This document shows positions 15,924-23,911 of a stretch of DNA of 34,464 bases, piece by piece. The position numbers and the translations under genes are program-made. The notes beneath the pieces were generated by a model. It had not been told where the DNA came from, made no database searches, and saw only the letters and a program-made list of their open reading frames with translations. Location: NCBI GenBank assembly GCA_910576955.1, contig CAJTJB010000011.1, positions 1 through 34,464 on the forward strand. Reading direction: 5' to 3'. Source of the DNA: an uncultured Alphaproteobacteria bacterium (GTDB lineage: Bacteria > Pseudomonadota > Alphaproteobacteria > RF32 > CAG-239). Positions within the stretch are counted from its first letter, which is position 1. Every line of letters starts with the position of its first letter.

Positions 15924-16787
15924 TCAATTCAGCCGCTCGGCAATAACCTCGGTATTGATATGCTGTTTAAATGCGGCATATTCGCTCTCGTCGCGGCGCG
16001 GCACAATATGCCAATATTTAAAAATTTCCGGAGAAAGCAAATGCGCCAAACGCAAAATCTTTTCGGTCGCATCATTATCATAAAATTCGCAAAATCCGGC
16101 AAACACCAAGCCGTAAACCACCGCGCGGTCAATAATCAGCTGTTGCATGGCGGGCTTTGCTGCCGCAACCTGATTTAAGGTCTGGTTGATTTTCTGTTCC
16201 AGATACAAAAGCGTGGTGCGCACGCGGTTATGGTTCAAGTCGCGCAGAAGTTCTTTTTGTTTGCCGTCCCGCGCGCTGATGTTCAGAAACACCTTAAACG
16301 AGTGCAAAATCGCATAAAGGTGCGACGTTGCGCACGAGGGCAGGTAATGCCGCAAAATTTTAATAATTTTCGCATCTTCGGCATTATTTTTTATGAGCGA
16401 AAACACCAGCTGAAACAAATGAAACCCGCGAATATCCTCTTTGTTGAGCTTAATATAGGCGGCAACCGTGTTGGTTTTGGCGGTTTGCAGTTCTTTTTGC
16501 AGCGTGTCGATTTGCGCGGAGCGGTGATTGTTTTCCAACAGTTTGTTGAGCCTGTTTTCCAGCTCTTGCATATCGGGCTTTTTCTCTTTTTGAGCTGCGT
16601 CAGAGGGCTGGCGGCGGCTTTTTAACGATACGTCAAACAGCAACAGAAACGGTATCATCAATAACGCCAGCGGAATAAGGTGCAGCAAAACAATAAGCAA
16701 AAAATGCGACACGGCAACATCCTCTCTTTCAGGGTAAATCCAACGGGCAAAGTCAGGCAATATGCCGAAAATATAATCATTTATCAA
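15924..16787 (-). CDS. Hypothetical membrane-anchored helical protein, 287 aa
   Basis: Not recognised. One hydrophobic helix (HFLLIVLLHLIPLALLMIPF, about residues 28-47) is followed by a charged coiled-coil stretch (DMQELENRLNKLLENNHRSA, about 72-105). A helical cytoplasmic domain follows to the end, containing HLYAILHSFKVFLNISARDG and PAMQQLIIDRAVVYGL. The longest reading starts at a TTG (16787). A GTG at 16712, in frame and preceded by AGAGAGG with good spacing, would give a 262-aa protein starting directly at the membrane helix, so the start is uncertain. It begins 25 bases after the TPR gene ends, and the two probably form an operon. Confidence 0.65.
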   Translation of the reverse strand: MINDYIFGILPDFARWIYPEREDVAVSHFLLIVLLHLIPLALLMIPFLLLFDVSLKSRRQPSDAAQKEKKPDMQELENRLNKLLENNHRSAQIDTLQKELQTAKTNTVAAYIKLNKEDIRGFHLFQLVFSLIKNNAEDAKIIKILRHYLPSCATSHLYAILHSFKVFLNISARDGKQKELLRDLNHNRVRTTLLYLEQKINQTLNQVAAAKPAMQQLIIDRAVVYGLVFAGFCEFYDNDATEKILRLAHLLSPEIFKYWHIVPRRDESEYAAFKQHINTEVIAERLN

Positions 16788-16812
16788 ACAGGTTTAAAGC
16801 GGGGCATTGCGC

Positions 16813-18198
16813 TTATTTCAATTTAGCTTTCAGATAAGCGGCAAGTTCCCGATCTTCAATGCATTCGGCATAAGCAAGCGCTTGTTTCAAATACGTTTGC
16901 GCCACTGTGCTGTTCCCCTCGCGATACGCAATCTCGGCAAGGTTATTATAGTCTGCCGCCGCCCCTTTGAGCCGATTCTTGCCGTGTTCCAAATCCGCCG
17001 CCTGCTTAAAGAGTGTTTTTGCAAGCTCAAGCTCGTTTCGCTCAAGCTTAATAAGCCCCAACAGCGTATAAGCGTTTGCCGGATAAAATGTAGATGACGG
17101 CGGAAACTTTTTGCGGATAAGGTTGGTTAAGATTTGCGCGCTCTGCCCGTTTTTTTGCAACCGGTGCAAAATCTCGGCTTTCAAGTAAAGGTTTTCCGGC
17201 TCTGCCGTTTTATCGCTGATATTTTTGCCGATATTGAGCGCTTTGTTAACATAGTGCAGCGCCTCGTCAAAATTGCCGATTTTAGACATCACGCGCGCCA
17301 GCATTTCCGCCGCATAGACCTGCGCTTCGCGGGAGGGGATAAGTTTATAGGCAGTTTTAAAACACGCCTCCGCTTTTTGCATTTCGCCGGATAAATAATG
17401 CGCCAGCCCCCGCCAGTTGGCAATATCGCCGTATGTGCGCGTGAGCTTATTTTTTTGTGCAATATCAGATGCTTCGTCCAGCGTTTTAACTGCCTCCTTA
17501 AAGTTCTCCCGATTAAGTTCCAACAGTCCCGCATACGCGGTTGTTTCGGCAATTTTAGCAGAAAACCCGAGCTCTGCAAAGCACTTTTTCGCCTCCCGCA
17601 GCATAGTGTGCGCCACATCAAACACGCCGGTAATGCGATAAATCTGCGAAAGCAGCAAATACGTTTCGCCCTGCTCATAGGCAAACCCGAGTTTTTGGTA
17701 TATTTCCAACGCCTTTGAGGCATAAACCGACGCGCCGTGCATATCGGTTTCATACAATTTCGCCTGTGCCGAAAGAAAATAATACAGCGCGCGATAAAAC
17801 TTCGGCGCAAACCGCGGCAGCTTGTAATGGTTAATATAATCCCTGAACATCACGCGGCCATATGCTTCCAGACTTAACAGATATGCGCAAAGCAGTGTTT
17901 TATACCGGCTTTTAAAGGGATAGCTGTTGAGCTTTTGAAAAGCCGGCGTTATATCGCCGTTTGTCAAAATATTTTTCTGCGGATTTCCCAACCCGAAAAA
18001 TTTGCGCACGCACTCTTGTTTTACGGCGTAAGAAGAATAATAAAAAGGGATGTCTTTGGTTTTAAAAGGCTTCAGGCTTTCCGCCGCGGCAACCTGACAA
18101 TAACGCAGCAGGCGAAAACGGATAATAAACCCCGCCGCCACCGCAACACCGGTAACAATTCCCGCAAAAAAGAGCCCCCACAAACCAAAATCTTTCAA
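16813..18198 (-). CDS. TPR-repeat protein with N-terminal membrane anchor, 461 aa
   Basis: An N-terminal hydrophobic helix (LWGLFFAGIVTGVAVAAGFI) anchors the protein. From about residue 120 the rest is a helical-repeat solenoid with tetratricopeptide character: AKLYETDMHGASVYASKALE, EQGETYLLLSQIYRITGVFD, DIANWRGLAHYLSGEMQKAE, VMSKIGNFDEALHYVNKALN, YNNLAEIAYREGNSTVAQTY. TPR proteins are scaffolds for protein-protein contacts; no enzyme domain is seen. The first available start is TTG at 18198, with no strong ribosome site. It precedes the coiled-coil membrane gene by 25 bases, so an envelope-associated two-protein complex is a reasonable inference. The gene diverges from the LonB-type protease. 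Confidence 0.8.
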   Translation of the reverse strand: MKDFGLWGLFFAGIVTGVAVAAGFIIRFRLLRYCQVAAAESLKPFKTKDIPFYYSSYAVKQECVRKFFGLGNPQKNILTNGDITPAFQKLNSYPFKSRYKTLLCAYLLSLEAYGRVMFRDYINHYKLPRFAPKFYRALYYFLSAQAKLYETDMHGASVYASKALEIYQKLGFAYEQGETYLLLSQIYRITGVFDVAHTMLREAKKCFAELGFSAKIAETTAYAGLLELNRENFKEAVKTLDEASDIAQKNKLTRTYGDIANWRGLAHYLSGEMQKAEACFKTAYKLIPSREAQVYAAEMLARVMSKIGNFDEALHYVNKALNIGKNISDKTAEPENLYLKAEILHRLQKNGQSAQILTNLIRKKFPPSSTFYPANAYTLLGLIKLERNELELAKTLFKQAADLEHGKNRLKGAAADYNNLAEIAYREGNSTVAQTYLKQALAYAECIEDRELAAYLKAKLK

Positions 18199-18282
18199 AA
18201 TCTTTACTCTATGTTAGTTATTTAAACCTATAATGCGACCAAGATATGTTCTAACCATATTATATAGGGGATATTTTCTGAA

Positions 18283-20718
18283 ATGGCTATTACAAAATTA
18301 ACTTCCGAGCAACTTTATCGCAAATGCGACGCCGCAAAATTTGAGTTTACGACCACGGCAGATTTGGAAGAACGCCTGTCCGCATTAGGGCAAGACCGCG
18401 CCATCAGCGCCGTTGAGTTAGGGATAAACATCAAATCCCGCGGGTATAACCTGTTTTGTTTAGGACCGGAGGGAACCGGCAAAACCAGCCTCGTCAAGCG
18501 CATTCTCGAAAAAGAGGGCAAAGAGCGCAAAACCCCGGACGACTGGGCGTATGTTTATAATTTTGACGAGCCGCACAAGCCGGTTGCCATAAATTTTGCC
18601 GCCGGCGAGGCAGCGGGCTTTGCCAAAGCGATGGAAGAGTTTGCCGACTTTGCCGAACACGACCTCCCCGAAGTGGTCAAGAACGAACTCTATGAAGAGC
18701 AGCTGCGCCTGATTCGCGAAAAATATCAGGAAAAACGCAACGATTATATCAAAGTGCTGCAAAAAAAAGCCAAAGGCAAAAAGGTATCCCTCTTGCATAT
18801 GCCGATGGGTGTGGTGGTTGCGCCGATGAAAAACGGCGAGATTATCAGCCCCGACGTGTTTGACACGCTCTCCGACGAAGAAAAAGACGAGATTATGGCA
18901 GATTTGAACGCCATGCAGGAAGAAATCGCCATCCATCAGGATAACGCGCCGCAGTGGGAAGAAAAACAATCCGAAGAAATCAAAAAGCTGCAGGAAAAGC
19001 TGGTGAAAGAGGCGATAAAGCGCCCGCTCGACGAGATTAAGCAAAATTACAAAGGCAACCGCAAAGTCGCCGATTATCTCAAAACCGTGCGCAATTACAT
19101 CTTGGACAACATCACAACCTACGTCCCGAACTATGACCAAGACAGCAAGCCGCAAGCCGAAGAAGAACCGATGGCGGGGCTGTTAAGCCAGTTCAAAACC
19201 CAGCAGGAAGAAGACAAATACAGCAAGTTTAAAGTTAATGTTGTGGTTAAAAACGTTCCCGAAAGCGGCGCGCCGATTGTGCTGTTAGACCACCCGACGC
19301 AAGGCAATCTTGTCGGCAAAGTCGAGCGCATTCAACAGTTTGGTGCGTTAATTACAGATTTCAGCTTAATAAAAGGCGGCGCACTGCACCGTGCCAATGG
19401 CGGCTTTTTGCTGATTGACGCGCGCAAGCTTTTAACCCAGCCCTATTCGTGGGATTCGCTCAAACGCGCGCTGGCGTCCAAAGAAATCAAAATCGAAGCG
19501 CCGAGCGAAGATACGAGTTTTGCAACCATCTCGCTTGACCCGCAGCCGATTCCTTTGGATGTCAAAGTCGTATTGACCGGCGATACCGAGCTTTACGAAC
19601 TCTTAAGCGAGCGCGACCCCGATTTTAAAGACTATTTCAAAGTCGAGGCGGATTTCGGCGGCGTGATTGACCGCACCGATGAAAACGAAATCGAATACGC
19701 CAAACTTATCGGTTCGCTTTCCAAAAAGAAAAACCTGCGTTCGTTAAACAAGCAGGCAGTGGCAAAAATTATCGAATATTCCTCCCGCTTGGCGGATGAT
19801 ACCGAAAAGCTGACCGCGCACGTTGCCTCCATCGGCGACCTCTTAAAAGAGGCAGACTACTGGGCGCGCAAATCCAAAGCCAGCCAAATCGGCAAAACCC
19901 ACATCGAACAGGCGATAAAATCGCAGGTTTACCGTGCCGACCGCATCAACCGCGCCATGCTCGAGCAGATAGACAAAGGCACAATCTTAATGGATGTCAA
20001 GGGCGAACGTGTCGGGCAGATTAACGGGCTTGTGGTTTATAACTTCACGCGCAATTCGTTCGGCAAACCGGCACGCATCACCACACAGGTACGACTGGGA
20101 CGCGGCGAGTTTATCAACATCGAGCGCGAGGTCGAGATGAGCGGTCCTATTCACTCCAAAGGCGTGTTGATTTTGCAGGCGCTGATTTCCAACCGCTTTG
20201 CCAAACATTCGCCGCTGTCGCTTTCCGCCTCGATTGTGTTTGAGCAGTCTTACGGCGGCGTGGACGGCGACTCCGCCTCCTCCACCGAATACTATTGTAT
20301 GCTTTCCGCCATCTCCGGACTGCCGATTAAGCAGTCTATGGCAGTCACCGGTTCAATCAACCAGTTCGGCGAGATTCAACCCATCGGCGGCGTGAATGAA
20401 AAAATTGAGGGCTTTTTCGAAGTTTGCAAATACAACGGCTTAACCGGCACGCAAGGCGTGATTATCCCCCGCACCAATGTCGTAAATCTTATGCTCCGCG
20501 AAGACGTCGTCGAGGCGGTTGAAAACGGGCAGTTCCATATTTACGCGATTGATACGGTCGATGACGGCATCGAACTTTTGACCGGCGTTCCCGCGGGCAA
20601 AGCCGACAAGCGCGGACGCTTCCCCAAAGGCTCGGTCAACTATCTGGTGCAGCAGAGCCTCGATGAATATTACAAAGATTACGTCCGCTGCGCGCGTGAA
20701 ACCCACGGTGCAATATAA
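18283..20718 (+). CDS. Lon-related ATP-dependent protease (LonB/YcbZ type), 811 aa
   Basis: AAA+ serine protease of the family that includes E. coli YcbZ, distinct from classical LonA because it lacks the Lon N-terminal domain. The Walker A motif is GPEGTGKT (61-68). A long charged, coiled-coil insertion follows (about 115-260: EEQLRLIREKYQEKRNDYIK, EEIKKLQEKLVKEAIKRP). HRANGGFLLIDARKLL carries the Walker B region. The proteolytic domain has Ser664 in DGDSASS and Lys707 in GGVNEKIEG, 43 residues apart exactly as in the Lon Ser-Lys dyad. Residue GPIHSKGVLIL is typical. The role is presumably protein quality control; substrates are unknown. GGGGA is a weak, distant ribosome site. Confidence 0.93.
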   Translation: MAITKLTSEQLYRKCDAAKFEFTTTADLEERLSALGQDRAISAVELGINIKSRGYNLFCLGPEGTGKTSLVKRILEKEGKERKTPDDWAYVYNFDEPHKPVAINFAAGEAAGFAKAMEEFADFAEHDLPEVVKNELYEEQLRLIREKYQEKRNDYIKVLQKKAKGKKVSLLHMPMGVVVAPMKNGEIISPDVFDTLSDEEKDEIMADLNAMQEEIAIHQDNAPQWEEKQSEEIKKLQEKLVKEAIKRPLDEIKQNYKGNRKVADYLKTVRNYILDNITTYVPNYDQDSKPQAEEEPMAGLLSQFKTQQEEDKYSKFKVNVVVKNVPESGAPIVLLDHPTQGNLVGKVERIQQFGALITDFSLIKGGALHRANGGFLLIDARKLLTQPYSWDSLKRALASKEIKIEAPSEDTSFATISLDPQPIPLDVKVVLTGDTELYELLSERDPDFKDYFKVEADFGGVIDRTDENEIEYAKLIGSLSKKKNLRSLNKQAVAKIIEYSSRLADDTEKLTAHVASIGDLLKEADYWARKSKASQIGKTHIEQAIKSQVYRADRINRAMLEQIDKGTILMDVKGERVGQINGLVVYNFTRNSFGKPARITTQVRLGRGEFINIEREVEMSGPIHSKGVLILQALISNRFAKHSPLSLSASIVFEQSYGGVDGDSASSTEYYCMLSAISGLPIKQSMAVTGSINQFGEIQPIGGVNEKIEGFFEVCKYNGLTGTQGVIIPRTNVVNLMLREDVVEAVENGQFHIYAIDTVDDGIELLTGVPAGKADKRGRFPKGSVNYLVQQSLDEYYKDYVRCARETHGAI

Positions 20719-20734
20719 GAAAAGCGCACACAAG

Positions 20735-20764
20735 AAAAAGGGGAAAGAAATCTTTCCCCTTTTT
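20735..20764. terminator. Bidirectional terminator between the Lon-like and M16-like genes
   Basis: A perfect 13-bp stem AAAAAGGGGAAAG/CTTTCCCCTTTTT with an AAAT loop gives a T run on both strands. It lies 16 bases after the protease stop and 17 before the end of the convergent gene. Confidence 0.92.
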
Positions 20765-20781
20765 CATCATCAGATAGCCGT

Positions 20782-21999
20782 TCAGGCTTTTTCGTTGTCT
20801 TTAAGCAATGCCTCACAGCCAATCATTTGTACCAGTTCCTGATAGCTGTAAGCCTCTTCGTCCGGCTCGGCAACGACGATATACGTCGGGCGCCGCTTGC
20901 GGAAGACGGTGCGGGCAATAACCTTCACATCGTGTTCCGAGGTGTCGCTGATGCCCATAATACGGTTGGAGATGTTGTACATATCTCCGCGTCCGATGAG
21001 CTGCCAGGCGGTTTCGAGCGCCTTGTTGTCAGACTTCTCATACTTGTCGAGTTTTTCGACCATAGCGGCGTTGCGGGATTTCTCCATGCGGCTCACCGAG
21101 GCTTCCGTATCGCAGATGCGGTTCAGCGCCTTAACGAAGATGTCCGTAAGCTCTTTAGCACCGGCAAATCGCGAGGTCACCGTCACGCGCATGGTGCGCA
21201 GACCGTAATAACCGGCAATTTTGAACTCGACGTTTGCGTCGTTAACACCGGCATCGGCATAAGCGCGCTCGAGCCTGCGTAAAAACATACTCATCATCAC
21301 ATTCGCAGCGGGGCTGTCGCTCACGGTCAGATGCTTAACATCCCATCCGAACATCAGGCGGGTCAACCCGTCCGAAACGTCCATACGACCATAGCCGCCG
21401 GTGTAGATGTTGCTGTCAAGCTTGGGCATTTTCAAGCCCACGGGAATATTCCCGAAATACTTGTTCGCGAGCTGTTTGATTTCCGCCACAGGCTTTTTCT
21501 GCCCGGAAATCACCAGCACAAGGTTAGACCCGGTGTAGAAAGTGTTGGCAAAAGAGCGAACATCTTCTACGCTGCATGAGTTAACCGACTGCAGATATTC
21601 CTCCGTGGTACGGACGAGGTCAGCGCCGAAAGCCGTGTGCTTATACAAAAGCTTGGCACGGCGGACAGTCAGCGGGGCTGCGTCCATCGTCTGCTTGACG
21701 ATAGCGTTCTTGGCAAGCTCCACATACTCTTCCGTAATGCTCGTGGCATTGAAGATTTGTGAAACTTTGGCGAGTACTTCTTCGAGGTCATCACCAACAG
21801 CGGTATAAGCCGTCATTGTTCCGCCGAAAACAGGGATGATGCCTTTCACTTGAAAGAGCAGGACTCTTTCAAACAGGTTAGCCAGACCGAGCTTGGGCTC
21901 GTTGACGTGACCGATATTGACGCTCAAGCATACTGAATATTCACCCGAGCCACCCGAAAACACAACAGCCGCGCCGTTGCTTAAATAAAACTTATCCAT
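20782..21999 (-). CDS. Peptidase M16-family protein lacking the zinc-binding motif, 405 aa
   Basis: Two M16 half-domains are present: the N-terminal part (GLANLFERVLLFQVKG, then GGTMTAYTAVGDDLEEVLAK), and the second from about residue 170 (IKQLANKYFGNIPVG, SPAANVMMSMFLRRLERAYA). In active M16 enzymes the first block reads GLAHFLEHMLFKGT with HxxEH binding zinc. Here those positions are Asn41-Leu-Phe-Glu44-Arg45, so both His ligands are gone and only Glu remains. The protein should therefore be a non-catalytic M16 subunit. The start is the ATG at 21999; the frame is open further upstream, but that part lies in repeat DNA. No signal peptide. No active M16 partner is encoded in this window. Confidence 0.85.
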   Translation of the reverse strand: MDKFYLSNGAAVVFSGGSGEYSVCLSVNIGHVNEPKLGLANLFERVLLFQVKGIIPVFGGTMTAYTAVGDDLEEVLAKVSQIFNATSITEEYVELAKNAIVKQTMDAAPLTVRRAKLLYKHTAFGADLVRTTEEYLQSVNSCSVEDVRSFANTFYTGSNLVLVISGQKKPVAEIKQLANKYFGNIPVGLKMPKLDSNIYTGGYGRMDVSDGLTRLMFGWDVKHLTVSDSPAANVMMSMFLRRLERAYADAGVNDANVEFKIAGYYGLRTMRVTVTSRFAGAKELTDIFVKALNRICDTEASVSRMEKSRNAAMVEKLDKYEKSDNKALETAWQLIGRGDMYNISNRIMGISDTSEHDVKVIARTVFRKRRPTYIVVAEPDEEAYSYQELVQMIGCEALLKDNEKA

Positions 22000-22085
22000 A
22001 AAAATAAAATTTAAATGAAACAAAAAAATATGAAATGTAGCCCATACATACTCTGTTAAAACTTTTTTGTCAACATAAATTTTCA

Positions 22086-22203
22086 GTCCCCCAATTTCCC
22101 CCTCGGAGAAACCTCCCCTTCCCCAGCGCGGAGCTCCCTCTTCGAATCTCCTCCCCCTTGAGGGGCTCGCAGAGTCAAAAAAGCCCGATGGGCTCTTTTG
22201 ACC
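22086..22203. repeat. GC-rich palindromic intergenic repeat, locus 2
   Basis: Contains CTCCTCCCCCTTGAGGGGCT, also present with small changes at 26349 and 26628, preceded by CTCCCTCTTCGAATCTCC, which matches GCTCGCTCTTTAAATCTCC at 26.4 kb. A perfect-ended hairpin GTCAAAA...TTTTGAC spans 22174-22202. CTCTCCCCTCAAGGGAGAGG at about 22376-22395 is a further palindrome of the same type. The gap from 22000 to 22523 carries no gene. Confidence 0.6.
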
Positions 22204-22209
22204 GAGAGC

Positions 22210-22330
22210 TATAGCAGTGCTTGGTGAACGACTTGGCGGTAACGCCAATAAAGCGAACCCTAGCACTGGCTTGCCCGAAGCACAGTTAGGGCGCGCAACA
22301 AGCGCACCCTTACGAAGCAAGTGAGGATGG
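22210..22330. repeat. Region of nested inverted repeats, possible structured element
   Basis: Several arms can pair in order: CAGTGCT (about 22215) with AGCACTG (22262), GGCG/CGCC around GTAA (about 22235-22247), CTTGC (about 22270) with GCAAG (about 22317), and AGGGCGCGC with GCGCACCCT (22288-22310). Such density is typical of mobile palindromic repeats or a folded RNA. No coding signal is convincing. Confidence 0.45.
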
Positions 22331-22454
22331 GTGGGGGTGATATATATAAGCCTTACCTTTACACCCTCTCCTGTCCTCTCCCCTCAAGGGAGAGGAACGC
22401 ACAAACAAAGCCCGCTCGTAACGGTACAAGCCCTCCCCAAAACCGCAGTCAAAG

Positions 22455-22511
22455 TTATGCAGGTGGCGCTGCCACTCAAGGGATCTCCTGCAACAATCCA
22501 TCCATATCCCC
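22455..22511. repeat. Dispersed 57-bp repeat, copy A
   Basis: TGCAGGTGGCGCTGCCACTC followed by AAGGGATCTCCTGCAAC. The same block, with only a few substitutions, lies at 30574-30630. The core has a GTGGC/GCCAC hairpin enclosed by TGCAGG...CCTGCA ends. Confidence 0.75.
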
Positions 22512-22523
22512 CTCTGCTACGCC

Positions 22524-23015
22524 CTAATTCTCAAGAGCATAAATATTTGTCACCGTCCAGCTGCCGTCCACCGGCGAAAGCGCATAAACGACCGTTCCCT
22601 CGCACAGCCCAAACCATACGGCATTGCAGGAAGATTTGGTATAAACATAAATTTCCGCACTGCCCGCAATCGGCTTAATCTTTGTAATGGCAAAAGACAT
22701 CTCGGTCGGGCGCTCAGTCACATCCGGACGTCCGAGAACAAACGCTGGTACAGTTTCTTTCGCGCAGCCGTCAATCTCGGGCGCCAGCGTACATTTAACC
22801 GCGCGCTCCACCGCACAAAAGATTCTATCTTCCGCCGAACACCCGCTTTTAACATCCGCCGCCGTATAAGTATGTACCGAATCGCTGATATTTTGCTGCG
22901 CCGTTACCGTCTGCTGCTCCAACTTCGGCTCGCTCTCGCCGCGCAACACAAACACAAGGTACAGCGCCGCCGCAAACACGCCGGCAAACAAGCACAAAAT
23001 AACTGCTCTTTTCAT
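22524..23015 (-). CDS. Small membrane-anchored or periplasmic Cys-containing protein, 163 aa
   Basis: Not recognised. The ATG at 23015 is preceded by AGGGAG; an in-frame ATG further upstream is rejected because it would put the ribosome site inside the gene. The protein starts MKRAVILCLFAGVFAAALYL, an uncleaved signal anchor or signal peptide, then a Gln/Glu-rich spacer. The periplasmic part has seven cysteines (CSAEDRIFCAVERAVKC, DGCAKET, SSCNAVWFGLC), probably forming disulfides, and a C-terminal beta-rich half (EIYVYTKSSCNAVWFGLCEG, SWTVTNIYALEN). It lies divergent from the pilin-like gene with a 164-base gap, so an envelope role is likely; function unknown. Confidence 0.75.
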   Translation of the reverse strand: MKRAVILCLFAGVFAAALYLVFVLRGESEPKLEQQTVTAQQNISDSVHTYTAADVKSGCSAEDRIFCAVERAVKCTLAPEIDGCAKETVPAFVLGRPDVTERPTEMSFAITKIKPIAGSAEIYVYTKSSCNAVWFGLCEGTVVYALSPVDGSWTVTNIYALEN

Positions 23016-23118
23016 CAGAATCTCCCTAAATAAAAAAAACAATGCCGAAAATTAAGCATATTTTTAACCAAATTATTTTAAAAGTATATAAAAATATAGC
23101 GATTATCAAACAAATCTA

Positions 23119-23147
23119 TTGCAGTTTTGCCGATTTTCTGCTATACT
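23119..23147 (+). promoter_or_regulatory. Promoter of the pilin-like gene
   Basis: TTGCAG (23119-23124), a 17-base spacer, TATACT (23142-23147), with the ATG 33 bases downstream and GAGAGG as ribosome site. Confidence 0.6.
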
Positions 23148-23179
23148 ATGCCATGTAAATTTTAACCGAGAGGCGTACC

Positions 23180-23803
23180 ATGCGGTCACACAGCAGCGAA
23201 AACGGCTACACCATGATTGAAGCGATTATGTACATCAGCATAATGATTGTATTGGGCACGGTCATGGCCAGATATGTGCATACGGTATTTAACCGCTACC
23301 GAACCGGACGCGTTTCCCAACAGGTGGTAGACCTCAAAAAGACCATTATATTTTATACTGCCGCGGATGAAGATTACAGCAAGCTCTCGCTTGATGAGAT
23401 GGTAGAAAAACGCGCCCTGCCCTATGATATGATGTTTAAGAAAAACGCCTTGGGCGGCGAAATCAAACTCGGTCCGGTCAGCGAACTGACCAAAAGCGGC
23501 GATGTTAACGACAACTATATGTTTTACATCACGTTCGGCAACCTGCCGGATACCAGCTGCGTGGAGCTGTTGAGCCAAGGGCAGTTTTACGGCGGCGGCA
23601 CAGACATAGACAGCATCATCGCCAACAAAACCTTTGCGTGGAGATATCCGTACTCGTTATATAAAACCGACGGAATAGCAAACGTCAACACCGTGACCAT
23701 ACAGCCCGGACAAACCGGCGGCTCCATTGAAATCAACATCTCCGAGGCGGTAAAATCCTGCACACAGAAACAAAATAACGAAATCACCTGGATTTTCAGT
23801 TAA
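23180..23803 (+). CDS. Type IV pilin-like protein (PilS/TcpA-like), 207 aa
   Basis: A short charged leader MRSHSSENG is followed by YTMIEAIMYISIMIVLGTVM, which fits a type III (prepilin) signal: Gly at -1, an aromatic N-methylated residue at +1, Glu at +5, then a hydrophobic helix. This helix both anchors the subunit and packs the pilus core. The globular part has LDEMVEKRALPYDMMFKKNA and an LPDTSCVELLSQ segment; the two cysteines (in TSCVEL and KSCTQK) could form the C-terminal disulfide loop of type IV pilins. The features resemble the PilS/TcpA type IVb group. No prepilin peptidase, ATPase or secretin gene is nearby, so the assembly machinery must be elsewhere. Confidence 0.82.
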   Translation: MRSHSSENGYTMIEAIMYISIMIVLGTVMARYVHTVFNRYRTGRVSQQVVDLKKTIIFYTAADEDYSKLSLDEMVEKRALPYDMMFKKNALGGEIKLGPVSELTKSGDVNDNYMFYITFGNLPDTSCVELLSQGQFYGGGTDIDSIIANKTFAWRYPYSLYKTDGIANVNTVTIQPGQTGGSIEINISEAVKSCTQKQNNEITWIFS

Positions 23804-23829
23804 AATAGTTAATTATTGGCTTTTTTTAC

Positions 23830-23857
23830 TTGCAGTTAATATTTCTGTTGCTATCTT
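23830..23857 (+). promoter_or_regulatory. Candidate promoter of dksA
   Basis: TTGCAG (23830-23835), a 16-base spacer, TATCTT (23852-23857), 55 bases before the ATG. Confidence 0.35.
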
Positions 23858-23911
23858 ATGCGTAAAATATTTTTTAAGAACAACAAATGAGCCGACAAAA
23901 GGAGAAGTGCA

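Noticed and set aside
22000..22320. N-terminal extension of the M16-like gene
   Set aside because: The added residues are Ser/Pro/Arg-rich translations of palindromic repeat DNA; the M16 domain starts naturally at the ATG at 21999.
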